Of a DNA stretch of 24,678 bases, positions 1 through 5,567 are shown piece by piece. Each line of letters opens with the position of its first letter. The first letter of the stretch is position 1. Origin of the DNA: DTU089 sp002440045 (GTDB taxonomy: Bacteria > Bacillota > Clostridia > Oscillospirales > Acutalibacteraceae). The stretch spans positions 1-24,678 of the forward strand of contig CALABP010000040.1 in NCBI GenBank assembly GCA_937885695.1. Reading direction: 5' to 3'. Position numbers and translations under genes: made by a program. The notes under the pieces were generated by a model. The model was not told where the DNA came from, made no database searches, and saw only the letters and a list, made by a program, of their open reading frames with translations.

Positions 1-583
1 ATACTTTCGTATTGCAAGGAGAAAAACGCCCGAGGATACGGAAAATAAAACTTTTAGGGCGTGTCGGTTCGACTCTCTTATGCCTAAGCGAAAACACGCC
101 CGAAAAAACAAGCCTGTCACAGTTTTCGCCCTTTCTTGTGCTGTCGTCCGTCACGGTATTTGCGGTTATTGCCGAAAGCTTTTTTCCGCTCATACTCTCG
201 ACTGTTACTTTGTCCTCGGCGCTCTTCCCGTTTATCCCGTACTCTTTAAAAAAGCCGTCCGGGTCTTTGCCGCAATAATCCGCTTCGTAAATTATTTCAA
301 GCTGCCTTTTATTTTCGTCAAGATAGGCAAAGAAGCTGCCGCACTCAAAGTCCTTTGAATTAAAACTCTCGCATTCTTCGGCATAATAAAAATTTTCCGT
401 TCCGCCGACCTTTGAAACAACGCCTTTTTCGGGAATAAACGTATAAAAACTCCCGTTGCCGTTCGCGGCAAATGCCGCTGTGTAGCAAACAATTCCGATA
501 ATAAATACGGTTAAAGCAAAAACCACTGTCATAATCTTCGCTTTGCCCGTTAATACGGCAGTCCCTGTTTTTTTCATTCTCAT
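1..583 (-). CDS. Partial exported/membrane-anchored protein, paralogue of the upstream gene
   Basis: The ATG at 583 follows a GGAGGG site by about 8 bases, and the frame stays open to the window edge, so the gene is 3'-incomplete. The product starts with a basic tail (MRMKKTG) and a hydrophobic segment at about residues 17-37 ending in CYTAAFAAN, a signal peptide or N-terminal anchor. It is clearly similar to the protein encoded at 610-1941: both have (I/V)VCYT.AFAAN, then GVVSK.GG.ENFY, then a YG..G segment and an SGK motif. It begins 26 bases after that gene ends, so the two look like a tandem duplication in one operon. Similarity seems to fade after the segment VFSGVFSL (about position 90), where a hairpin repeat lies in the frame; the last ~28 codons look unrelated. 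The gene may therefore be disrupted. I do not recognise the family and assign no function. Confidence 0.72.
   Translation of the reverse strand, partial: MRMKKTGTAVLTGKAKIMTVVFALTVFIIGIVCYTAAFAANGNGSFYTFIPEKGVVSKVGGTENFYYAEECESFNSKDFECGSFFAYLDENKRQLEIIYEADYCGKDPDGFFKEYGINGKSAEDKVTVESMSGKKLSAITANTVTDDSTRKGENCDRLVFSGVFSLRHKRVEPTRPKSFIFRILGRFSPCNTKV
57..101 (-). repeat. Hairpin repeat, copy A (inside the partial gene)
   Basis: The arms GGGCGTGT (57-64) and ACACGCCC (94-101) are perfect 8-bp inverted repeats. Read on the minus strand, the interior contains GCATAAGAGAGTCGAACC, closely matching GCATAAGAGGGGCGAACC at 20729 and GCATAAGAGGGTCAAACC at 20989. It lies inside the open frame of the partial paralogue, at the point where similarity to its sister protein is lost. 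Confidence 0.6.
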
Positions 584-609
584 CACACTTCCCTCCGTCA
601 TATTTCTGT

Positions 610-1941
610 CTATTTAAAATTGCCGAGAGCGGTATATTCAAGAGAAACAGTTGCGCCGATAAAGCCGCTCGGCTTTTTCCCGTCTGAAACGGGAATCATA
701 TACTCTTTCTTTCCGCTTTCCTTTGAATAAAGCTCGGCATTGCCGCCCGAAATGCGCCAAAATTCATCTTTGGCATTATAATAGACCTCACTGCGATTGC
801 CTTTTTCATCTGCATAATACAAAACGGGGTTTTTAAAACCGAGACCCTGACCCGCTTCACCGGAATAAAACGCACTGAATTTTATACATTCTTTACCGAC
901 AAATCCGTCGTATTCAACCCTTACATTTTCAATGCCGACACAAAGCCCGCCCAAAACAGTGTACATTCCGTCCGATTTATCCTGCGACAGCTTTATAAAT
1001 TTTTCGGGCGTATGAAAAGCGCCCTCTACCCTTGCTTCTACAGCACAAATATCATCAAAAGAAGCGCCGTTCAGGGCTTTGTAAAACCTCGGAGAGCCGT
1101 TGCCCGCGTTTAGCCAGAAATCGCTGTCCGAGCCGTTGCAGGCGTTATTCCCGTCAAAATTTTCGGTAATATCGTTTTTGTTGCTGTCAAAAAATTTCAA
1201 CTCGCAGGGCGACGGGCCTGTAAGACTTCCCTTTGAAAAAACGCTTTCGTCAGTCACCGTTGCAAAATAGCAGCCCTCTTCGCCGAGAAATTCACCCTTT
1301 GCTTTTATAATCGAAATGCCGTTTCCGATGTCTGCCGTTTCGCCGAGCATTTTTACATCAAAAACTCCGGGTTTCGGTTGCAAAGTGAAACAAAACGACG
1401 TGTTCTTTGTGCTTATTTTTACTGTTTTATCGTCACCGTCAAACTTGAATTTACCGATAAATTCTATTTCGTCAAATTCCTGAGAAGGGTGCGCGTCTGT
1501 CTTTTTTCTTGTCTCCCAGGTATTTATTAAAGCAGACGCCGAAATCACCTTTCCGCTCAATGTCTCGGCACGTATTTTGTCAATATCCGCAAATCCGCCG
1601 CTCTCGCCGTATTCGCTTATAAGCCCGTCATCGTTTTTTGTATATTCAAGGCAAAAAGCCGTCTCAAGAAGTCCGTCGGATTCGTTATAATATGCATAAA
1701 AATACTTCATTTTGTAACCGTCGCCGTTAAATCTTTCGGCATTATCGGTAAAATAGAAATTTTCGCCGCCGCAATTTTTTGAAACAACACCGTACTTAGG
1801 CAAAAGAGCGTATACAGTTGCCTTATTATTCGCGGCAAAAGCCACTGTATAGCACACAACCCCTAAAAGAAGTACAGCCGAAACAAACACTGCCGTCACC
1901 GCATATTTTTTCTTTAAAGATGCCGCTTTTTCTGTATTCAA
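610..1941 (-). CDS. Exported or membrane-anchored protein of unknown function (443 aa)
   Basis: The start is the TTG at 1941, because AAAGGAGAGG lies just upstream at a normal distance; an upstream in-frame ATG at 1992 has no such site. The product begins NTEKAASLKKK, followed by a hydrophobic segment (about residues 13-37) ending VVCYTVAFAAN, a signal peptide or signal anchor. The rest is a soluble, beta-rich-looking extracellular region with many Gly, Asp, Phe and Tyr residues and no recognised catalytic motif. A tandem paralogue starts 26 bases downstream. A sigma-A-like promoter lies about 110 bases upstream of the start. The family is not recognised. The location outside the membrane is supported by the N-terminus only; no C-terminal anchor or sorting signal is visible. 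Confidence 0.8.
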   Translation of the reverse strand: MNTEKAASLKKKYAVTAVFVSAVLLLGVVCYTVAFAANNKATVYALLPKYGVVSKNCGGENFYFTDNAERFNGDGYKMKYFYAYYNESDGLLETAFCLEYTKNDDGLISEYGESGGFADIDKIRAETLSGKVISASALINTWETRKKTDAHPSQEFDEIEFIGKFKFDGDDKTVKISTKNTSFCFTLQPKPGVFDVKMLGETADIGNGISIIKAKGEFLGEEGCYFATVTDESVFSKGSLTGPSPCELKFFDSNKNDITENFDGNNACNGSDSDFWLNAGNGSPRFYKALNGASFDDICAVEARVEGAFHTPEKFIKLSQDKSDGMYTVLGGLCVGIENVRVEYDGFVGKECIKFSAFYSGEAGQGLGFKNPVLYYADEKGNRSEVYYNAKDEFWRISGGNAELYSKESGKKEYMIPVSDGKKPSGFIGATVSLEYTALGNFK

Positions 1942-2053
1942 AAAATCCTCTCCTTTAAAATGATACCGAACGCAAGGAAACCCCTGCCGCAAAAAGCGCT
2001 GTTCTCTTATCGGTTAAACTGAAAACCGATGCCGCATAATTTTCACATTAATG

Positions 2054-2082
2054 ATTTTACCATAAATCAAACCCCGTTTCAA
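2054..2082 (-). promoter_or_regulatory. Sigma-A-like promoter for the paralogue pair
   Basis: On the minus strand TTGAAA (2082-2077) is followed after exactly 17 bases by TAAAAT (2059-2054). This gives a 5' leader of about 105 bases before the TTG start at 1941. The leader contains a small hairpin, ATCGGTT/AACCGAT (about 2009-2030). Confidence 0.65.
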
Positions 2083-2320
2083 ATTCATTGTGTCACAAAA
2101 ACGGAAACGGCACACCGGTACACATAAAATTCGCGTGTCGGATTACCTAAGTCTTTAAAAGCCGCAAAGACCTGCCGCATAATACCATAGTTCGGTCGGT
2201 ATTTACGCCGTTCCGTTTTCGGGCGGTTCCCCTCCTGCAATAAAAGCATATTCCTTTTTCCTTTAAAGGTCAACACAGTCGGCAAAGGCGCGGCGTTTTG
2301 CGGCAGAAATGATATAAAAA
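2083..2320. other. Gene-free stretch upstream of the paralogue pair
   Basis: I see no convincing gene here. A 66-codon minus-strand frame (2085-2285) has no recognisable motif. The stretch carries one of three copies of the 11-bp word TGCCGCATAAT (2030-2040, 2173-2183, 2559-2569), all in the same orientation. Confidence 0.4.
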
Positions 2321-2470
2321 CAGCTGTCGGCTGTTAGCTGTTAGCCGTTAGCTACGCGGCTTCGCCGCGGTTATAGCGGAAAAATGCTTCGCGTTTTTGG
2401 CGGGCGGAAGATTGCCGCCCCTACGGGGTAGCCTATAAGCCGTTAGCTGTTAGCTGTTAGCCTGTAGTGA
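2321..2470 (-). repeat. Reduced inverted copy of the composite repeat
   Basis: Read on the minus strand, this block has the same module order as 2690-3207. It holds GCTAACA-type heptamers (plus-strand GTTAGC units at 2332-2352 and 2441-2461), then GTAGGGGCGGCAATCT with a GGGCGG/CCGCCC arm pair (2402-2420). Next come an A5...T5 triloop palindrome (2380-2398, loop TTC) and a CGCGGC/GCCGCG triloop palindrome (2355-2369). It lacks the TTAC heptamers. It faces the larger block, so the two form an imperfect inverted pair around about 2560. Confidence 0.7.
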
Positions 2471-2511
2471 CGGCGACTTGTATATTTTCATTTTTATATT
2501 ACTATAAAAAG

Positions 2512-2552
2512 AAACCTGTAAACGGAATGAATTTTGTCCGTTCACAGGGTTT
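2512..2552 (-). terminator. Hairpin with minus-strand T tract
   Basis: The arms at 2512-2526 and 2537-2552 (CCTGTAAACGGA against TCCGTTCACAGG) pair over about 14 bp with one mismatch and one bulge. On the minus strand the hairpin is followed by TTTCTTTTTAT, as in an intrinsic terminator. It would stop read-through towards the paralogue pair. On the plus strand the tail is only TTTGTTTG. Confidence 0.5.
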
Positions 2553-2562
2553 TGTTTGTGCC

Positions 2563-2617
2563 GCATAATATATAAACCCCGCGAACAGTTTTGTCAGAGC
2601 GCGGGGTTATATTATGC
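2563..2617. repeat. Long inverted repeat
   Basis: GCATAATATA(TAA)ACCCCGCG (2563-2583) pairs with CGCGGGGTTATATTATGC (2600-2617), giving 18 bp with a 3-base bulge and a ~16-base loop. There is no clear T tract on either side, so a terminator role is uncertain. It sits near the centre of the inverted pair of composite repeats. Confidence 0.55.
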
Positions 2618-2689
2618 AAATTTTTGATTATATATAGGTTTTCCCACGCAAAAACTTCGCATTTTCCGCGCCGATTTTCAAATACTTCA

Positions 2690-3095
2690 CGTAGGGGCGG
2701 CAATCTGCCGCCCGCAAAAACGGCAACGCCGTTTTCCTTGATTTTTCCGCACCACGTGCGGATTATAATTACCTCTTACATCTTACTTTTTACTTCTTAC
2801 TTCAAACTCTGCCGCCCGCCAAAATGCGAAGCATTTTCCTATATTTTTCCGCGTTTACGCGGAATATAATTACTTATTACCTCTTACATATTGCCTCTTA
2901 CTTCAACTCCTGCCGCCCGTGGAATCGGCAACGCCGTTTTCCTTGATTTTTCCGCACAACGTGCGGAATATAATTACCTCTTACATCTTACTTTTTACTT
3001 CTTACTTCAAACTCTGCCGCCCGCCAAAAACGCAAAGCGTTTTTCCTATATTTTTCCGCACAACGTGCGGAATATAATCGCGGCAAAGCCGCATA
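2690..3095 (+). repeat. ~103-bp composite monomer, four tandem copies
   Basis: The block opens with GTAGGGGCGGCAATCTGCCG (2691-2710). Four copies follow, with the shared CCT at 2736, 2838, 2941 and 3045, giving steps of 102, 103 and 104 bp. Each monomer has four parts: a triloop palindrome with A-rich and T-rich outer arms (2717-2735, 2821-2837, 2926-2936, 3026-3044); a second palindrome starting CCGC (2747-2761, 2849-2862, 2952-2966, 3056-3070); an array of five 7-bp units TTACNTC (2769-2803, 2870-2904, 2974-3008; lost in the last copy); and GCCGCCCG. Copies 1 and 3 are nearly identical. Arms differ between copies but stay paired. The last copy runs into a GCGGC/GCCGC palindrome (3080-3093). 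Confidence 0.85.
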
Positions 3096-3207
3096 GCTAA
3101 CAGCTAACGGCTAATGGCTAACGGCTTGCGTGGCAAAGCCGCGTGGCTAACAGCTAACGGCTAATGGCTAACGGCTAATGGCTAACGGCTTGCGTGGCAA
3201 AGCCGCG
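3096..3207 (+). repeat. GCTAACR heptamer arrays with palindromic spacer
   Basis: Two tandem units start at 3096 and 3146. Each has 7-bp repeats GCTAACA/GCTAACG/GCTAATG (four units, then six units), then GCTTGCG and TGGCAAAGCCGCG, which forms a triloop palindrome. The second unit is 14 bp (two heptamers) longer than the first. The same heptamer appears on the other strand at 2332-2352 and 2441-2461. Confidence 0.85.
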
Positions 3208-3222
3208 CGCTGACAGCTATTT

Positions 3223-3257
3223 GAAGTAATAGTGAAGAGGTAAGAAGTAAAAAGTAA
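3223..3257 (-). repeat. Five-unit heptamer array, inverted
   Basis: GAAGTAA TAGTGAA GAGGTAA GAAGTAA AAAGTAA is the reverse complement of the TTACNTC array seen three times at 2769-3008, again with exactly five 7-bp units. It directly abuts the tRNA terminator, so the array is the last module before the tRNA transcription unit. Confidence 0.8.
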
Positions 3258-3286
3258 AATCCCGTTCGCCGAAGCGAACGGGATTT
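3257..3286 (-). terminator. Intrinsic terminator of tRNA-Val
   Basis: A 13-bp perfect stem (AAATCCCGTTCGC with GCGAACGGGATTT) has a CGAA loop on the plus strand, which reads C(UUCG)G on the minus strand, a very stable tetraloop. On the minus strand it starts just after the tRNA CCA end and is followed by TTTTACTTTTTAC. Confidence 0.85.
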
Positions 3287-3287
3287 T

Positions 3288-3364
3288 TGGTGGAGACAAC
3301 TGGAATTGAACCAGTGACCCCTTGCATGTCAAGCAAGTACTCTAACCAGCTGAGCTATGCCTCC
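3288..3364 (-). tRNA. tRNA-Val (anticodon GAC)
   Basis: On the minus strand the 77 bases fold as a cloverleaf. The acceptor arm is GGAGGCA with TGTCTCC, the D arm GCTC/GAGT, and the anticodon arm CTTGC-TTGACAT-GCAAG. The variable loop is GGGTC and the T arm is ACTGG-TTCAATT-CCAGT; the 3' CCA is encoded. The anticodon GAC reads valine GUC/GUU codons. It is a single gene with its own promoter and terminator, between the repeat block and the serpin gene. Confidence 0.95.
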
Positions 3365-3379
3365 GCAATTTGTGGGTGT

Positions 3380-3408
3380 ATTGTAACACACAAAAAGGAA
3401 TAATGCAA
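3380..3408 (-). promoter_or_regulatory. tRNA promoter
   Basis: On the minus strand TTGCAT (3408-3403), a 17-base spacer and TACAAT (3385-3380) lie 15 bases before the tRNA 5' end, as expected for a short 5' leader removed by RNase P. Confidence 0.75.
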
Positions 3409-3426
3409 GGGGTTTTTAAAAATTAA

Positions 3427-3452
3427 CGGCACTCTTATTAACTTTATTGCCG
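3427..3452 (-). terminator. Weak terminator-like hairpin after the serpin gene
   Basis: A 5-bp stem (CGGCA/TGCCG) with a long loop starts just after the serpin stop codon and is followed on the minus strand by TTAATTTTT. The stem is short, so the call is tentative. Confidence 0.3.
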
Positions 3453-3454
3453 CG

Positions 3455-4906
3455 TCATTCGGCGGGGTTATAAACAACGCCTATAAACAGCGGAACATCG
3501 GCGTTTTGCGCATATATCGCATAAATAAACGGTCTGTTTAAAAAGAAGTTTATTTCGTCTTGGGGGGCTGTCGCGCCGTTGAGGTCTATTCGCGTATATG
3601 CCGACGCTTCAACGCCTTTTTCGTCAACGGCTATGTGCGTTTCCTGAATAACTCTGTTAATATAAAGCTTTTCTTTGCCGCCGTACATCGCCGAAAAGTC
3701 GGCTTCGGTTTCGCTGAAAGCCTTGTTTATGCCGAGCTTTTTCAAAACTTCCGAAATGTTCTCATAAGACGAGCCGAACGAAAACTTCGGAATCTGCCAA
3801 TGCGTTATTACGCCGCCTTTTTCGGTGCCGCCCGTGAGCGCCTCTTTTAAAGATGCGGGGTCAGAAATAAGCTCTTCAACATTTATGCCCTCATTCGGAA
3901 GGACAAATTCCATTCTGCCGCCGTTTTTAAAGCTTCTGCCGGCGCGGACAAAGTTGCCGCCGAAATATACCGCATTTGAGTCCGTGGTGCACATATATTC
4001 GGCTTTTACCGTTTTGCCGTTTGCAAAAAAGTCGCCCTTTGTGTTTGCGGACTTTTCAAAGCGCTCGCTCCACTCGTCGTAAAAATACACGGTGTTAACA
4101 ATGTTCATAAGCGTTTCGCTGTCAAAAGAGACCTCGGGCGACAGCGTGCCGTTTGTGTTATCCGAAATCCATTTTGACATCTGCTTTCCCGTTTTCTCGT
4201 CTGAAAAATCGCAGTCAAACGCTTCGCAGAAAAAGCTTTTTGCGGCGGTGTTTAAAAACTCGTCTTTAAACTTGGAGCCGTTTTGAAGCCAAAGAGAGTT
4301 GTTGAGCTTTAGCTTGCCTATTTTGTTATCGGTATAAATAAGGTTATAAAGCTTTTCGCACTGCAAAGAAAAATCTTCCGAATTTTTTGTGCCGAGAAGC
4401 GCCGAAAGCTCCTCTTTTGTCGCACCGTTTGCGCCGCTTGCACAAACGCTTAAAGCATAATAAAGCGACAGCGGCGAATAGTTGCTGTTTTCTGCACCGT
4501 TTTTTAATACCTCCGAAGCCGTTGTATACGAAAAATCCTTAAGCGTATTTAAAAAGTCTGCGCTTACGTTATATTTTTCACGGTTTTCGCGCTTTGCGGC
4601 GTAGTCGTCAAAACCCGCGGCGTTAGGATAAACCACGGCTTTAATGGGCGTTGCCGCCTTTGTAAAGCTGACGTTCACCTGCGGTTTCGTTTCTTTCACG
4701 CTTTTGCCGCCTGTGGGCGATTCGGTCGGCAGCGCCGGCTTTGTTTCACCTTTAAAAGCCGCCGCAAAAACTGCGCCCGCGCCCACGCTTAAAACAAGCG
4801 CCGCCGCGCATATTCTGACTGCAAGCTTTTTTTGCTTCTTTTTCTTTTTTTCATATTCATCACGTGCAAAAAACACGTCTTTTGCCATCTCTTCATATGT
4901 TTTCAC
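3455..4906 (-). CDS. Membrane-anchored serpin, coupled to a sigma factor
   Basis: Serpins are suicide inhibitors of serine or cysteine proteases. The serpin fold fills about residues 110-483, with the family landmarks NYSPLSLYYALS, NTVYFYDEW, the hinge VDEKGVEASA, FFLNRPFIYAI and the C-terminal PLFIGVVYNP. The reactive loop spans about residues 429-455. Its hinge is small-residue rich (G-V-E-A-S-A), as in inhibitory serpins, though P9 is Tyr; standard counting puts P1-P1' at Ala-Thr in NGATAP, but the loop is about three residues longer than in antitrypsin. Before the serpin there is a 28-residue Lys-rich cytoplasmic tail and one membrane segment (about residues 29-51), a layout usual for anti-sigma factors. 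Start: GTG at 4906 (or TTG at 4912) after AAAGGAGCGG, overlapping the sigma gene by 14-20 bases. The serpin call is firm; a sigma-regulating role is inference. Confidence 0.9.
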   Translation of the reverse strand: MKTYEEMAKDVFFARDEYEKKKKKQKKLAVRICAAALVLSVGAGAVFAAAFKGETKPALPTESPTGGKSVKETKPQVNVSFTKAATPIKAVVYPNAAGFDDYAAKRENREKYNVSADFLNTLKDFSYTTASEVLKNGAENSNYSPLSLYYALSVCASGANGATKEELSALLGTKNSEDFSLQCEKLYNLIYTDNKIGKLKLNNSLWLQNGSKFKDEFLNTAAKSFFCEAFDCDFSDEKTGKQMSKWISDNTNGTLSPEVSFDSETLMNIVNTVYFYDEWSERFEKSANTKGDFFANGKTVKAEYMCTTDSNAVYFGGNFVRAGRSFKNGGRMEFVLPNEGINVEELISDPASLKEALTGGTEKGGVITHWQIPKFSFGSSYENISEVLKKLGINKAFSETEADFSAMYGGKEKLYINRVIQETHIAVDEKGVEASAYTRIDLNGATAPQDEINFFLNRPFIYAIYAQNADVPLFIGVVYNPAE

Positions 4907-5360
4907 AGTCAAATCCGCTCCTTTCAAGCTCTGCTTTAAGAGCTTTTTTTGCTCTGTAAACAAGCGTTTCCGTTGCGTGCACGCTCTTTTTTAAAACGGC
5001 GGACGCTTCTTTTACACTTAAATTTTCAAAATAAACAAGCCACAAAACCGTTCTGTGTTCCGTTTTGAGCTTTGAAAGAGCATTGCGAAGAATAATTTTT
5101 CGCTCCGACGCGATAAATCCCCTTTCAAAATCCGCTTCCTCGGACGGCATTTCGCCGAGAGCTTCAAGCGGACATTCAAAATGCCTGCCGCGCTTTCTTA
5201 AATAGTCCCTTGCAACATTGCCGCCGATGGTGTAAAGCCACGTTTTAAAAGACGCCTTGCCGTTGTAATGCGGCTTTTTTATAACAATCTTTACAAACGT
5301 CTCTTCGCACAGCTCCTCCGCAACGTGAAGGTCGCCGACGAACGTATTAAGATATAGCAT
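4893..5360 (-). CDS. ECF-type RNA polymerase sigma factor (5' end unclear)
   Basis: The product directs RNA polymerase to a small regulon. Region 2 is seen in LHVAEELCEETFVKIVIKKP and SFKTWLYTIGGNVARDYLRK. Region 4 is seen in LKTEHRTVLWLVYFENLSVK followed by EASAVLKKSVHATETLVYRA. The ATG at 5360 has no ribosome binding site and would cut off the start of region 2. The same frame continues upstream with fitting sequence (SSYRRFLSGDDNGFTEIIKN) as far as 5474, but contains no ATG, GTG or TTG. A well-placed ATG at 5460 is out of frame. The true start is therefore uncertain (see findings). It overlaps the serpin gene downstream, so the two are probably translationally coupled. Confidence 0.85.
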   Translation of the reverse strand: MLYLNTFVGDLHVAEELCEETFVKIVIKKPHYNGKASFKTWLYTIGGNVARDYLRKRGRHFECPLEALGEMPSEEADFERGFIASERKIILRNALSKLKTEHRTVLWLVYFENLSVKEASAVLKKSVHATETLVYRAKKALKAELERSGFDCENI

Positions 5361-5442
5361 TAACGGGTCTTTGTAATTTTTAATTATCTCCGTAAAGCCG
5401 TTGTCATCGCCCGAAAGAAAACGGCGGTAGCTACTTTCACCG

Positions 5443-5486
5443 TTATCCGTAAGACCACATCCTTTCTCCCCTATTCACCTATTATA
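5443..5486 (-). promoter_or_regulatory. -10 element and orphan ATG before the sigma gene
   Basis: On the minus strand a perfect TATAAT (5486-5481) is followed by AGGGGAGAAAGG and ATG (5460-5458). That ATG opens only five codons (MWSYG) before TAA at 5445-5443, and it is offset by one base from the sigma frame. No good -35 hexamer lies 16-18 bases upstream of TATAAT; GGAAC just before it recalls ECF -35 boxes but has no fitting -10. Confidence 0.5.
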
Positions 5487-5520
5487 CGTTCCGAATAAAA
5501 AATCCTCACAAACATTTTAA

Positions 5521-5561
5521 AAAAATCGGCGCGAAATTCCAAGTCTTTCGTGCCGATTTTT
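5521..5561 (-). terminator. Terminator of the giant surface-protein operon
   Basis: AAAAATCGGC-G-CGAAA (5521-5536) pairs with TTTCG-T-GCCGATTTTT (5546-5561), about 14 bp with one mismatch. On the minus strand the 3' arm ends in TTTTT followed by TTAAAA. It lies just after the 1835-aa gene and before the sigma promoter, so it separates the two transcription units. Confidence 0.8.
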
Positions 5562-5567
5562 GTCGGA

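Noticed and set aside
57..90. tRNA-like T arm (GGTTCGACTC followed by TTATGCC), also at the other hairpin copies
   Set aside because: The flanking bases do not pair as a T stem and no anticodon or D arm fits; explained by the hairpin repeat family.
2085..2285. A 66-codon minus-strand frame upstream of the paralogue pair
   Set aside because: No motif, poor codon pattern, and it overlaps promoter-proximal sequence; likely chance.
2591..3100. Two plus-strand frames of 92 and 69 codons sharing similar peptides
   Set aside because: They lie inside the tandem repeats, and their similarity comes from the repeat itself, not from coding.
2690..3207. CRISPR array
   Set aside because: The repeats are contiguous composite modules with palindromes and heptamers; there are no unique equal-length spacers and no cas genes.
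4893..4994. Serpin start at the TTG at 4963
   Set aside because: It would overlap the sigma gene by about 70 bases without a ribosome binding site; GTG 4906 or TTG 4912 fit AAAGGAGCGG.
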